From: Laccaria trichodermophora
Lineage: Eukaryota; Basidiomycota; Agaricomycetes; Agaricales; Hydnangiaceae
DNA length: 64,000 nucleotides
Reading direction: 5' to 3'
Assembly (NCBI GenBank): GCA_018417955.1
Contig: JACTVC010000004.1
Span: 2,604,001-2,668,000 of the forward strand
A program made the translations under genes and the position numbers. Shown here piece by piece: positions 1-10,712 of the stretch; position 1 is the stretch's first letter, and the number at the start of each line of letters is the position of its first letter. The notes below the pieces were generated by a model that worked only from the letters and a program-made list of their open reading frames with translations, had not been told where the DNA came from and searched no databases.

Positions 1-310
1 GGATTAGGTAGAAATGAAATGGCTAAAACATCAAGGTAAGCAGGCAATGAAATATGAGGCCAGGAAGAAATGAAATCATTAAAACATTGCACTATAATGA
101 AATATAGGGCTGGGTAGAAATGAAATGACTAAAACATCGCACTAGGAAGCAATGAAATATGGCACCAGGCAAGCAATGAAATATAGGGCTGGGTAGGAAT
201 GAAATGGCTAAAACATCACACCAGGAAGCAATGAAATATGGCACCAGGCAAGCAATGAAATATAGGGCTGGGTAGGGAATGAAATAGCAAATGAAATGGA
301 AATGAAATCA
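1..310. repeat. AT-rich minisatellite with GAAATGAAAT core
   Basis: Units built around GAAATGAAAT, AGGGCTGGGTAG and GGCACCAGGCAAGCAATG recur every 30-75 bases, with the last clear copies near 290. All reading frames here are translations of the repeat. The array enters from outside the window, so its start is unseen. Confidence 0.8.
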
Positions 311-1242
311 AGGTTTGAATGATTGACATGGAGCTGGGATAAATGACATAGGCTAGGAAATTGAAATTGAAATGATTTCATAAGTTTGCCTAGGCATTTC
401 ATATCATAAAAAACCTTGGCTGCAAATAAATGACTGTGCTGACAGTTGCCTATTTTATATGATTTAAATGGTAGCCACTAATGATATTTTCAAATTTTCT
501 CCCTGGTCATATTTGTAGGTATTCATGTTCTTATTTAGTTTATAATACAAGGAGCAAGGAGGAGGATGAAGTTGGTTATATTTTCATAAACAAGGACTAT
601 AGACAGGCTAGTACAAATGTATAGGGTGTATGGAACGATGTGAAAAATAAATGACTGCTCTTCCATTCAAAAAACATTCCCCCACCCAGCCGCAACCCTT
701 TGCACTGTCCCCTGAATATGCAACCCACAAAGGGTGTGCATCAAAGCAGCACCACTAGCTTGTTGACTGCAAGGAAGGTGGATAGCAGAGGGGGATGGAG
801 CATGAGGCATCGTCTTGGGCAGACAAATGCGAGGAGGCTTGGTGATGGTGATAGAAGGTGCCTAATGCAGCTGCCACTATGTGATGCAATGGGAAAGTGA
901 ACCTAACTGGGAAAGTCAGCATTAGCAGGTGGGTATTCATCAGGGGGGAAGTACAAAGGGGCAATGGGTGGGAACAGGAGCCCAGAACAGTGATAGGTGG
1001 CAACCGCACACAGGCACATGGGTAGGGAACAAGGACAACTGACAAGGCAACATGGGGGAGATCACATGGGGCACAGACCACTGGGTAACGGAACACAGAT
1101 GAGAACAACAAATGGTTCAATAATGAGGATGGGAGTGAGCAACCGGGCAAGGGAAGACGGTTGTGGTGAAGAAGAAGTTGAGTTTGGTTCTGGTTGAAGT
1201 TTGGAAATAACCAAACATAGCATGGAGTTTAAACGACCTGGT
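311..1242. other. No recognisable gene
   Basis: This is sequence between the first array and the B2 element. Short open frames exist (for example 755-1150 on the minus strand), but none shows a domain, an intron pattern or a credible composition. Positions 640-1190 are mildly purine-rich with many CAGG and GGGAA words and look like degraded repeat. I see no promoter, RNA gene or element end. Confidence 0.6.
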
Positions 1243-1269
1243 GAATTTCTCGAGGTCTTTACCTTCCCC

Positions 1270-1500
1270 GGGTTAATCCATATGGAATCCATCACCAATT
1301 CCATGTGGAATCCATGGAATGAATCTTGGCTGAGACCACAGCCAATTTGTTGTTCCATGGACATCATGGATTCCATGTGGAATGATCATGGAATGGTCAA
1401 TTCCATATGGAATCCATTGCCATTCCACCTGGATTCCACTGAATTCCATATGGAACTTAGGCATATCCACCATGGATTCCACAGGGCATTCAGTAGATAC
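1270..1500. repeat. GGAATCC palindromic array, B2 end part
   Basis: The words GGAATCCAT, TTCCATGG and CATATGG repeat at irregular 10-25 base intervals. The unit is itself nearly palindromic, so the array can fold on itself and also pairs with 6950-7045 and 8390-8635. Confidence 0.75.
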
Positions 1501-1571
1501 ACTATGGAACCATAACAATAGAAATTGACAATTGTCCCAATAAGTCATAGGGCTACCCCAATGGGCCCAAT

Positions 1572-1960
1572 TACAAAAGACATTATGATACTATACATTG
1601 GCCCAACAACATGACAATATGTATATTTGATTGTTGGGCCCAATGACAGTGCCACAGTCCAAGCTAAGGGTTTATAGATTGGCCACATGGCTTAAATTGG
1701 GGTAATTTTGGCCGTTGATATATGACGGTATCAAGGTACCATTGATAGTTGGGCCCAATGAAGGAAAATCGTTAAGGGAGATGGTTGGGCCCATTGGCCC
1801 AATTATTAAGCTACGGTTGATGGTTGGGCCTAATGTAAGGTATTTGTTAAGGGAACAGGTTGGGCCCAATGGTAAAATTTCAATGCTATGGCTTGTAAGT
1901 TGGGCCCATGCCATGATATAAGCTAAGGTTCATAGGTTAGCCCAATGATTATTTGAATTT
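1572..1960. repeat. TTGGGCCCAAT array
   Basis: The palindromic word TTGGGCCCAAT or close variants (GTTGGGCCCAATG, ATTGGCCC) recurs about every 40-80 bases. Counterparts occur near 6710-6880 on the other side of P, but that copy is shorter, so the two arms of P differ here. Confidence 0.75.
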
Positions 1961-1964
1961 TGCA

Positions 1965-2860
1965 GGTGGGCTTTGGTCCGGTAAACCCGTGGGTCTGCTC
2001 CTGTTCCGTTGGACCCACGGCCGCACAATTGTGCAATTACACCTGCGGGTTGGCTATTGTGCAGTTACCCCCACGGGGTAGCTCTTGTTCCGTTACCCCC
2101 GGGGGTCGCCACGTGGGCCAGATCATGTTCTGTTACCCCCGCGGATTGACAATTGATCCATTACACCCTCAGGCTGGCTGTTGTTCATTACCCCCATGGG
2201 GCAGCTCTTGTTCCGTTAGCCCCGTGGGTAGCCACACAGGCCAGATTGTGTTCCATTACCCCACGGGTTGACAATAGGTCCATTACACCTGCGGGATCTT
2301 ATTCCATTACACCCACGATGTCCAGCTCTTGTTCTCTTAGACCCGCAGAACCTTCTTCTGTTTGGCCCGCGGGTTTCCAATTACAGCAACGGACCTTTTG
2401 TGGCTCCCCCGCGGGTCTCCGATTACACCCATGGATTACCTGCTGCTCCGTTACACCTGTGGCCACCCACGGACCACCTGCTGCTCCTTGACCAATTGGC
2501 CCTCTTCCATCAGCCCCCCACCCGTGGGCCACGTTTGCAGCTGGCCTGCAAAATGGACCAACAATTGTGCCTTTACATTCAGAGACCATTATTCCATTAC
2601 ACCCGTGGACCAGCAATTGTGCTGTTTCATCCACAGACAAGCACTTGTTCCATTACACCCGTGGGCTGCACTCTCATCTGCGGACCTGCTCTTTTTCTGT
2701 TACCCCCATGGACCAGCAATTCTTTTATCTGCGGACTGACGGATTACCTACCACTCCGTTTCTGCGGACACCCATTGTTGCTGTTGGACCCATGGGCCAC
2801 ACCAGTTGTTAAGCCCATTGGTCTGTTACATCTGCGGGCCACCAGCTAGAGCTCCATGGA
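1965..2860. repeat. ACCCGTGGG / TTACACCC minisatellite
   Basis: Units such as GTTCCATTACACCCGTGGG repeat with a period of roughly 40-60 bases and open several frames at once. The portion from about 2350 is present in inverted orientation at 5530-6035. The long Cys/Pro-rich translations are repeat artefacts. Confidence 0.8.
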
Positions 2861-2869
2861 CGTGAACAT

Positions 2870-3790
2870 CTGGATTTGTATTTAACATGCTGCATGTCAT
2901 TGCCCCAAAAATGCGGCTGAAAGAATGTCCGGATTTGTGATTAACTTGGTGAATGTCACTGATCCGAAAATGTGGCTGAAAAAACATCCGGATTTGTATT
3001 AGTGCAACAATGTCCGAAGTTTCACATGTAATTTTGACATGGACCAGACAACCCCCCGTGGAATGCTCTGAAGTCCGAAATTTTTTAAGTTACTTCCATC
3101 TGGATATAATAATCCCCATAGACTGCACCAATGTCCGAAATTTTGGATGTAATTTTGACAGGGGCCAGACAACCCCCATGGAATGCTCCAATGTCCGAAA
3201 TTTATACTTCAAGTACCCGAAAATGCGGTCACAAAAACATCCGGATATGTATTTAACATGCTGAATGTCATTACCCCGAAAATGTGGCTGAAAAAATGTC
3301 CGGAGTTGTAGTTGACTTGGTCAATGTCACTGCTCCGAAAATGCGGCCGAAAAAACATCCGGATTTGTATTTAACATGCTGAATGTCATTGCCCCGAAAA
3401 TACGGCTGAAAAAATGTCCGGATTTGTGATTAACTTGGTGAACATCACTGATCCGAAAATGCGGCCGAAAAAACATCCGGATTTGTATTTAACATGCTGA
3501 ATGTCATTGCCCTGAAAATGCGGCCGAAAAAATGTCCGGATTTGTGATTAACTTGGTGAACATCACTGATCCGAAAATGCGGCTAAAAAAACATCCGGAT
3601 CTGTATTTAACATGCTGAATGTCATTGCCCCGAAAATACGGCCGAAAAAATGTCCGGATTTGTGATTAACTTGGTGAACGTCACTGATCCGAAAATGCGG
3701 CCGAAAAAACATCCGGATTTGTATTAGTGCAACAATGTCCGAAGTTTCGGATGTAATTTTGACATGGACCAGACAACCCCCCACGGAATA
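2870..3790. repeat. 59-bp tandem array, left arm
   Basis: Two alternating 59-base variants form a 118-base dimer. One contains ATTTAACATGCTGAATGTCA, the other GATTAACTTGGTGAA; both share CGAAAATGCGGC and CATCCGGATTTGT. The same array appears inverted at 4690-5520 and in a more diverged form at 6050-6690. Confidence 0.85.
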
Positions 3791-4689
3791 CGTTGATATC
3801 CGAAATTCTAGACTACACAATTTTGCAATGACCAGTTGAACTCAGGCAGAACTCTCTCAATTCCTAACCGATTTGGATGTTCTTGGGCTCGTTTTGACAG
3901 GTAAACCCGTGGGGTTGTGGGTACAGGTACTCTACAGGTCATGTGTGGGCCACTTGTCCGATATTTATAGGTTTTTTAGTGTCCTTGATCATGAATGAGT
4001 ATATAGGTTCATGGGTCTACAGTTGAAGGAGTGAGAAGGGTGGACATTTGCCATTTCTGTATCATTGGTTTATTATGAATAAGTACATAGATTCAGAGTG
4101 CTATAGTTGAAGGAGTGATAATGGTGGGCATTTTGCTATTGCTTTCACTGTCTGTGTCACCTCTTCAACCATACATCCCCATGAACATATGTACTTATTC
4201 ATTGATGTCTGGTCTCCCAAACTTGAAAGTTTGTAGTCCACTTTTCTGACATATAATTTGTAGTGTCCTTCACTATGAATAAGTACATAGGTTCATGGGA
4301 CTATCATTGAAGGAGTGAAATGGATGGACAATTTGACATTCCGGTATTTCACTTAGTTTTAAGATTGAACTATGTCATTCTCACTCCTTGAACCATATCT
4401 CCATGAACATATATATACTTATACATAGTAAATCAATGATCCAGCAATTGCAAAATGTCCACCCTTTTCACTCCTTCAACCATAGACCCATGAACCCATA
4501 TACTCATTCATGATCAAGGACACTAAAAAACCTATAAATATCGGACAAGTGGCCCATACATGACCTGTAGAGTACCTGTACCCACAACCCCACGGGTTTA
4601 CCTGTCAAAACGAGCCCAAGAACATCCAAATCGGTTAGGAATTGAGAGAGTTCTGCCTGAGTTCAACTGGTCATTGCAAAATTGTGTAG

Positions 4690-5520
4690 TCTAGAATTTC
4701 GGATATCAACGTATTCCGTGGGGGGTTGTCTGGTCCATGTAAAAATTACATCCGAAACTTCGGACATTGTTGCACTAATACAAATCCGGATGTTTTTTCG
4801 GCCGCATTTTCGGATCAGTGACGTTCACCAAGTTAATCACAAATCCGGACATTTTTTCGGCCGTATTTTCGGGGCAATGACATTCAGCATGTTAAATACA
4901 GATCCGGATGTTTTTTTAGCCGCATTTTCGGATCAGTGATGTTCACCAAGTTAATCACAAATCCGGACATTTTTTCAGCCGTATTTTCGGGGCAATGACA
5001 TTCAGCATGTTAAATACAAATCCGGATGTTTTTTCGGCCGCATTTTCGGAGCAGTGACATTGACCAAGTCAACTACAACTCCGGACATTTTTTCAGCCAC
5101 ATTTTCGGGGTAATGACATTCAGCATGTTAAATACATATCCGGATGTTTTTGTGACCGCATTTTCGGGTACTTGAAGTATAAATTTCGGACATTGGAGCA
5201 TTCCATGGGGGTTGTCTGGCCCCTGTCAAAATTACATCCAAAATTTCGGACATTGGTGCAGTCTATGGGGATTATTATATCCAGATGGAAGTAACTTAAA
5301 AAATTTCGGACTTCAGAGCATTCCATGGGGGGTTGTCTGGTCCATGTCAAAATTACATGTGAAACTTCGGACATTGTTGCACTAATACAAATCCGGATGT
5401 TTTTTCGGCCACATTTTCGGATCAGTGACATTCACCAAGTTAATCACAAATCCGGACATTCTTTCAGCCGCATTTTTGGGGCAATGACATGCAGCATGTT
5501 AAATACAAATCCAGATGTTC
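4690..5520. repeat. 59-bp tandem array, right arm (inverted)
   Basis: This is the reverse complement of the 2870-3790 array, shorter by one 118-base dimer. Units carry TCCGGACATTTTTTC and GCCGCATTTTCGG. Confidence 0.85.
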
Positions 5521-6049
5521 ACGTCCGTGGAGCTCTAGCTGGTGGCCCGCGGATGTAACAGACCAATGGGCTTAACAAATGGTGTGGCCCATGGGTCCAA
5601 CAGCAACAATGGGTGTCCGCAGAAACGGAGTGGTAGGTAATCCGTCAGTCCGCAGATAAAAGAATTGCTGGTCCGTGGGGGTAACAGAAAAAGGGCAGGT
5701 CCGCAGATGAGAGTGCAGCCCACAGGTGCAATGGAACAAGTGCTTGTCTGTGGATGAAACAGCACAATTGCTGGTCCACGGGTGTAATGGAATCATGGTC
5801 TCTGAATGTAAAGGCACAATTGTTGGTCCATTTTGCAGGCCAGCTGCAAACGTGGCCCATGGGTGGGGGGCTGATGGAAGAGGGCCAATTGGTCAAGGAG
5901 CAGCAGGTGGTCCGTGGGTGGCCACAGGTGTAACGGAGCAGCAGGTAATCCATGGGTGTAATCGGAGACCCGCGGGGGAGCCACAAAAGGTCCGTTGCTG
6001 TAATTGGAAACCCGCGGGCCAAACAGAAGAAGGTTCGAACTAACTTAAA

Positions 6050-6690
6050 AAATTTCGGACTTCAGAGCAATCCATGGGGGGGCTGTCTGGTCCATGTCAA
6101 AATTACATCCGAAACATCGGACATTGGTGCACTAATACAAATCCGGATGTCTTTCTGGTCACATTTTCGGAGCAGCGACGTTTACCAAGTTAATCACAAA
6201 TCTGGACATTTTTTCGGCTGCATTTTCGGGTGCTTGAAGTTCTAAATTTCGGGCATCGAAGCATTCCACAGGGGTTGTCTGGCGCTTGTCAAAATTACAT
6301 CTGAAATTTCGGACAGTGTTGTACTAATACAAATCCAGATGTTTTTTCGGCCGTGTTTTTGGAGCAGTGACATTTACCCAGTCAACTACAACTCCGGACA
6401 TTTTTTTGGCCGCATTTTTGGGGCAATGACATTCAGCATCTTAAATACAAATCCAGATGTTTTTTTCGGCCCCATTTTCGGAGCAGTGACATTAACTAAG
6501 TTAATCACAAATCCGGACATTTTTTCGGCCGCATTTTTGGAGCACTGGTATTCTGCATACTAGTGACAAATCCGGACCTTTCTTCAGCTGCATATTTGGG
6601 GCAGTGACATCCAACATGGCAACCACAAATCCGGACATTTTTTCAGTCGCATTTTCGGAGCACTTGCAGTCAGCATGTCAATGCTTCCGG
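6050..6690. repeat. Diverged 59-bp array beyond the palindrome
   Basis: More copies of the 59-base unit in the orientation of the right arm, but more diverged and without a partner on the left, so they lie outside the palindrome while still inside the P terminal repeats. Confidence 0.75.
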
Positions 6691-7239
6691 TGATCTCTTG
6701 AACGCATGTGGCCCAACATTTGGCCATTCTGTAGATTATACTTTGGGTACCTATGGTACCATTGATTATGGCAATAACCACATCTGCAGAATATGCATTG
6801 GGCCACACATTAATACCATATGCTGTAAACATCCATTGGTCCCAGGTATGGATCCATAGCGTCCATGTGTATTGGGCCCATTGGGGTAGCCCTATGACTT
6901 ATTGGGACAATTGTCAATTTCTATTGTTATGGTACTATAGCGACATCTATGTATACTTGTGGATTCCACAGAACAAGTCCACATGGATTCCATGGAACAA
7001 GTCCATATGGATTCCATGGAGCAGTTCCATGGAAGGAATTATTGACCATTATACCATTAGAATACAATACTTATAGTGTCCTTACTATATTTATATAAAA
7101 ATTAAATTTTACACAGAAATATATACCGCTCTTGGGCACGTGGTGTTGCAAACGTGACAGCTTTGGCTGGCAGTGGGACGTTGGGACGTTGTTTCTTCCT
7201 TCCCACCACCACCATCACTATCCACCACCGCCGTCTCAA

Positions 7240-7990
7240 ATCATGACTGCCCACGACAACAACAACGCACATTGCTGTGCCCAGGTAAGTACAGCAACCC
7301 CCCCATCTCCCCTTTCACCAACCAGGTGCCACGTCGCTGATTGCGACGTGGCAACCAGACGATGAACGTCGAATGTCGACGTTCGTCATCGTCTTTCTTG
7401 TGACACCACAACGCGACCGACATGACACGACAACAACCCCGCATCCGCGAACAACGACCCAGCACCCACAAACGACGCCCAGCAACCAGCGATGACACCC
7501 ATAGCCCACGAACAGCAGAACACACCCCACCAGCCACCACCCGGCACCCACAAACGGTGACCCAGCCCCACGGATGCCAAAACGAACCCACCGCGCCCAA
7601 ACGTCGACTACGACCACCAACGTAAACCACCGCCCACCAACGTAAACCACTGCCCACACACGAAAACCAGCGCACACGAACACAACCGCCCACCAACGTG
7701 AACGACTGCCCATGCACAAACACCAGCACCCACGAACATGACCGCCCACGCATGAAGACCAGCGCCCACGAAAATGACCGCCAAGGACGACGATAGCCAC
7801 CGAACGGGGACCAGCGCCCACAAAAACGACTACCCACAGACGTGAACAACCGCCCAGGAAGACGAGCGTGCCAAAAACAACGACGCGCCCACGTACGACA
7901 ACGCCGGCCACTCAAGTACAACGACAACCACCCTCGTTGACAAACGGAGACGACCGCCGACGAAAGTGAACGGACACGGGCACGACAAGT
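7240..7990 (-). repeat. CGAC / GTCG-rich array of element B2
   Basis: Words such as CGACAACG, CACGAACA and CCACCCGCACC repeat densely. The minus strand reads as GTCGTTG-rich DNA, like the modules at 16665-17100, 20960-21380, 24540-25000 and 46262-46860. Long frames (for example 7241-8014 minus) are low-complexity Val/Gly/Trp/Arg-rich translations without domain features and are not called as genes. Confidence 0.75.
7327..7393. other. Twin hairpins in element B2
   Basis: Hairpin one has arms TGCCACGTCGC (7327-7337) and GCGACGTGGCA (7343-7353), perfect over 11 bp with a 5-base loop. Hairpin two (7358-7393) pairs GACGATGAACGTCGA with a TCGACGTTC..ATCGTC arm carrying a 3-base insertion. The same pair of structures occurs in U1 (17113-17180) and U3 (24428-24495), which suggests a retained cis-acting site. 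Confidence 0.8.
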
Positions 7991-8235
7991 CCATGTGAGT
8001 CTCCCCTCTTTCATACTACTTCCTCCCCCTCTTCCACCCTACTTCCTCCCCCTCCATCCCCCTGCTCCCATTCCTCCCCCTCCCCTTGCTCTCCTTCCAT
8101 TTGCTCCCCTCTCTTTGCTCCCCATCCCTCCTGTGTCCCCCTCACTTCAATACTTCCCACCACTGTCTCCCTCCTTGCTCTCCACCACACCCACTCCTCA
8201 CTCTCCCCTCCCTCTCTCTCCCTTTAATATTTGAT
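7990..8235. repeat. Polypyrimidine (CT-rich) array
   Basis: CCTCCCCCT, CTCCCCTC and TTGCTCCCC words form an almost pure C+T tract on the plus strand. The other strand is the polypurine GGGAGGG module of elements B1 and U. Such tracts can adopt triplex or G-quadruplex structure. Confidence 0.75.
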
Positions 8236-8389
8236 GTAATAAAATAAATATATATGTAGTCCTATTCATATTACAATTGTTCTTGAGCAGTTATTAGTGT
8301 GATTAAGTGCAGAACTGTGATTAATATTTTAACTTGGCAATATTTTGACTTGGCAATATTTTAAACAGCCCACTTTCTAAGTTGGACCT

Positions 8390-8635
8390 TACCATGGATT
8401 CCACCCTGGAAATTGATGGAATCCATCTGGAAAAAGCATGGATTCCAACAACCAAAGTATGGATTCCATCTGGAAAAAGTATGGAATCCATCCAGGGGAA
8501 GTATGGGATCCATCCCCCATTCCATGGAATCCATCCCCCAAAGTCATGGAATCCATCCCCCATTCCATGGAATCCATCTGGAATTTGTGCAGTCCACCCC
8601 CCATTCCATCCATTCCATATGGATTAACCCAGGGA
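8390..8635. repeat. GGAATCC palindromic array, other end of B2
   Basis: TGGAATCCATCC and CATTCCATGG words repeat, ending in CCATATGGATTAACCC next to the right terminal motif of B2. Confidence 0.75.
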
Positions 8636-8659
8636 GGGTAAAGTACTGAATTTCTCGAG

Positions 8660-9092
8660 GGCCTGTCGCGTGGGCCTTTTCATGTTGAGCTCAAGATTCC
8701 CTGTTTTTTCCACCTGTAAGAACTTGGAAGTGCTCATTGTATCATTTTATTACTTTCTTACAATTAATTTGTATTCAAAGTACACTATTTCATTGCCCAA
8801 AGAAAATCAGCGGTACAGGTCTCCCCGAGAAGAGTTGTAAACCTGTGGGTCAGGTGTCGAGTTGCTGGGCCTAACATTTATGCCCCAAGCTCCGAATCAC
8901 CTGCCATACATGCCAAGGCAACCTCCATCAAAAACCTGTCAAGCAGAGATTTGTGCCAGATGTCATCAGCATTTTGAACATCTGGCAGTGTAATACAATA
9001 CACCACAGAGAACCCAGAAAAAGCCAAGCATATAGTCAATACTATCAGAGTTTGTCTAAATTGAAAAAGATGTCAAATTGTACTAAAACTAC
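8660..9092. other. Intergenic stretch, nothing recognised
   Basis: Unique-looking AT-rich sequence between the end of B2 and the stop codon of the minus-strand gene, presumably containing that gene's 3' region. I see no repeat or RNA gene. Confidence 0.5.
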
Positions 9093-10485
9093 TTACTTCC
9101 TGTCCTTCTTTGAAGTTTTAATTCCTCCTTTTGCCTTCTGCTTTCCCTTTACATTCTTTCCAGCATCACTCTCTTCATCAGCAGAATTCCCACCCTGAGC
9201 CTTCTTTCCTTCACTAGACTTCTTCTTACTCTCTGGCTCACTCTCCTCAGAAGAACTCTGTTTCTTGGCCTTTTTCCTCTTATCTTTCTTTCCCCCCTTT
9301 CCTTTCTCCTTCTTCTCCTTCTCCTCCTCCACATCAGCACCCAGAGAAGATTTCTGCCCAGTAAGCCATTTTTTCAGATCTGCAAAGGTATAGGAGGTTT
9401 TCTGGAAACCCCAGACATCCACACTAGAGGAGCTTTCCTCTCCATCCTCCAGCCACTCAACCATGTCTGGGTACTTGGAGATGTTGGAAAAGAGTGTAAC
9501 ATAGTACTGATGCCACATAGACTTTGAGATGAAAATTTCAATGATATCTGTAGCAGTTGGCTGAGGGCAGCTAGTAGGCCATGCTCCAGTAGCCTTTAAT
9601 TTATTAAAGTCCTGCATGGCTTTATTGCAGGCTTTATATCTCTCATATGCCAGATTAAGGGGAACTTTCCCCTCTTGGTTCATCAAATGGGGTGAGACCT
9701 TAAGTATAGTAGCAAGCTCCAGCTTATAAGCTGCTACAAGATCCTTAGACTTTCTAGATGTTTCACCAGCCAAGTTAGGAGCAGCAGACATAGAGCCAGA
9801 TAGAGCAACAGGAACCGATTGTGATGCAGACACAGATCTAGAGTGAGAGATGGAGCGAGAGACAGTGCCAGAAGCAGAGGTGGCTTCTAGACCAAAAGAG
9901 CTCTAGAAAAGACATTAGTGGAGAACTCACATGCTTGAATAAAGCTACATACAACCAGAATTGACAAAATATACTTTCCCTTTTCCTTATTATACACCCA
10001 TTTCACATCTTCATCCTGTTCCAGAGCAAATTCATAAGGCCCTTTAAGATACCAAGTACCATCAACATCATCCCAAGTTAACAAAGTGACATTGGAGTCT
10101 AGCAATATATTAATAAAAATTAACCATTGAGCATTAACTCCCACCTGCAACCTCAGGACGACCTTTAATAAGGTTTTGAAGTACTGGCTGAAAAGTAGCA
10201 GTGACAGCATGGCTAAAACCCATAGATATTTTCATGGAGCCAAGGGTCAAGTTCGCTGGGTCCTCATGTGAATTATAGAGAACCACTTGACCACCAACAA
10301 TAGGTGGTTGATCCAGAACCAAAGTGTCAGCAAAGTTGAAGACGTTTCCATATGCTTTCCCCCAAATAAGTCCACCTGCAGAAAAATACTTAGCAAATAT
10401 AGCACACACTTGGGAAAATTTTACCTGTCATGCATGGTGCACCTTGTAAGTTATCCTGAGGAGGACTATTGGGTGGGCTGGTCAT
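9093..10485 (-). CDS. Unrecognised 400-residue protein with Lys/Glu-rich tail, 4 exons
   Basis: I do not recognise the family. Exons on the minus strand are 10425-10485, 10145-10375, 9998-10098 and 9093-9902, separated by GT..AG introns of 49, 46 and 95 bases. The phases agree throughout and give 400 residues without a stop. The first 130 residues look globular (GGLIWGKAYGNVFNFAD, then LLTWDDVDGTWYLKGPYEFA). A Ser-rich linker leads to a helical-looking region with WPTSCPQPTATDIIE and SMWHQYYVTLF. The last 80 residues are a Lys/Glu/Ser-rich, probably disordered and nuclear-type tail. The start is uncertain: donor-like GTAAGT sites and acceptors at about 10505-10710 suggest short extra 5' exons that could link to the Thr/Asn-rich frame at 10709-11345. 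It sits between repeats and could be host or element cargo. Confidence 0.7.
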
Positions 10486-10577
10486 CTTGACATCTGTGAT
10501 GAAGTTCAAAACTTCATAAAAAAATCATAATCAATTCTACCTACCTGCATCACCATGAGGTGCATTCAAGTCTACTT

Positions 10578-10712
10578 ATGAAAAAAGCTATGGTATGTAT
10601 ACATATGTAATATATATAATATAATCTACTTACCTTCTACGTTGGGCACTAGAGCCATGGGGGGGGCATGAGGATGGTATGTATGCATATGTAATATAAT
10701 TTACTTACCTCT
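10578..10712 (-). repeat. Duplicated intron-like segment
   Basis: Two copies of a segment reading GTAAGTA(A/G)ATTATATT..CATACCAT on the minus strand end at 10632 and 10708. Each begins with a good splice donor after AG, so they look like tandemly duplicated introns with a short exon between (CCCCATGGCTCTAGTGCC region). They support an upstream extension of the 9093-10485 gene. Confidence 0.5.

Larger units (their letters stand above)
2350..6035. repeat. Long imperfect palindrome (1.7-kb arms) in element P
   Basis: Sequence from about 2350 to 4050 reappears as its reverse complement from about 4450 to 6035. Matching starts abruptly at GAACCTTCTTCTG on the left and ends at the inverted copy near 6033. 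Corresponding points sum to 8384 in the outer part and 8502 in the inner part, so the left arm carries about 118 extra bases, two 59-bp units of the tandem array. The 400-base centre (4050-4450) is also degenerately self-complementary, with repeated GAATAAGTACATAG words. Confidence 0.85.
1509..6933. mobile_element. Foldback element P, large palindromic insertion in B2
   Basis: A perfect 63-bp terminal inverted repeat runs 1509-1571 (starting ACCATAACAATAG) and 6871-6933. Inside it are a TTGGGCCCAAT array, an ACCCGTGGG array, a 59-bp tandem array and a long central palindrome (2350-6035). The two ends sit in the same GGAATCC array, which continues on both sides, as expected if P inserted into it. 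I could not find a convincing target duplication. No protein-coding gene is recognisable, and every open frame inside reads through tandem repeats. By structure this is a foldback or large MITE-like element. Confidence 0.75.
1252..8647 (-). mobile_element. TIR element B2 (satellite-carrying, non-autonomous), split by foldback element P
   Basis: The left end begins GAGGTCTTTACC and the right end closes GGTAAAGTACT. Both continue inward through a GGGTTAATCCATATGG block into arrays of TTCCATGGAATCC-like words (1270-1500 and 8390-8635). A 9-bp direct repeat GAATTTCTC flanks the element at 1243-1251 and 8648-8656; the match extends to 14 bp if TG-side and GAGG bases are counted. Read from the right end, the modules are: GGAATCC array, AT-rich spacer (8235-8390), CT-rich array (7990-8235), CGAC-rich array (7240-7990), AT-rich stretch (7050-7130), GGAATCC array (6950-7045). 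That is the same order as in copy B1 at 45638-47360. Element P interrupts the second array, which resumes at 1270-1500. No transposase is encoded. A 9-bp duplication fits Mutator-like or foldback elements, which is an inference. Confidence 0.7.

Noticed and set aside
1960..2850. Several overlapping Pro/Cys-rich frames
   Set aside because: Translations of the ACCCGTGGG minisatellite; mirrored copies appear in the inverted arm.
7241..8014. Long Arg/Trp/Val/Gly-rich minus-strand frame (257 codons)
   Set aside because: It is the CGAC satellite read in one frame; other frames stay open too, and there is no domain or intron signal.
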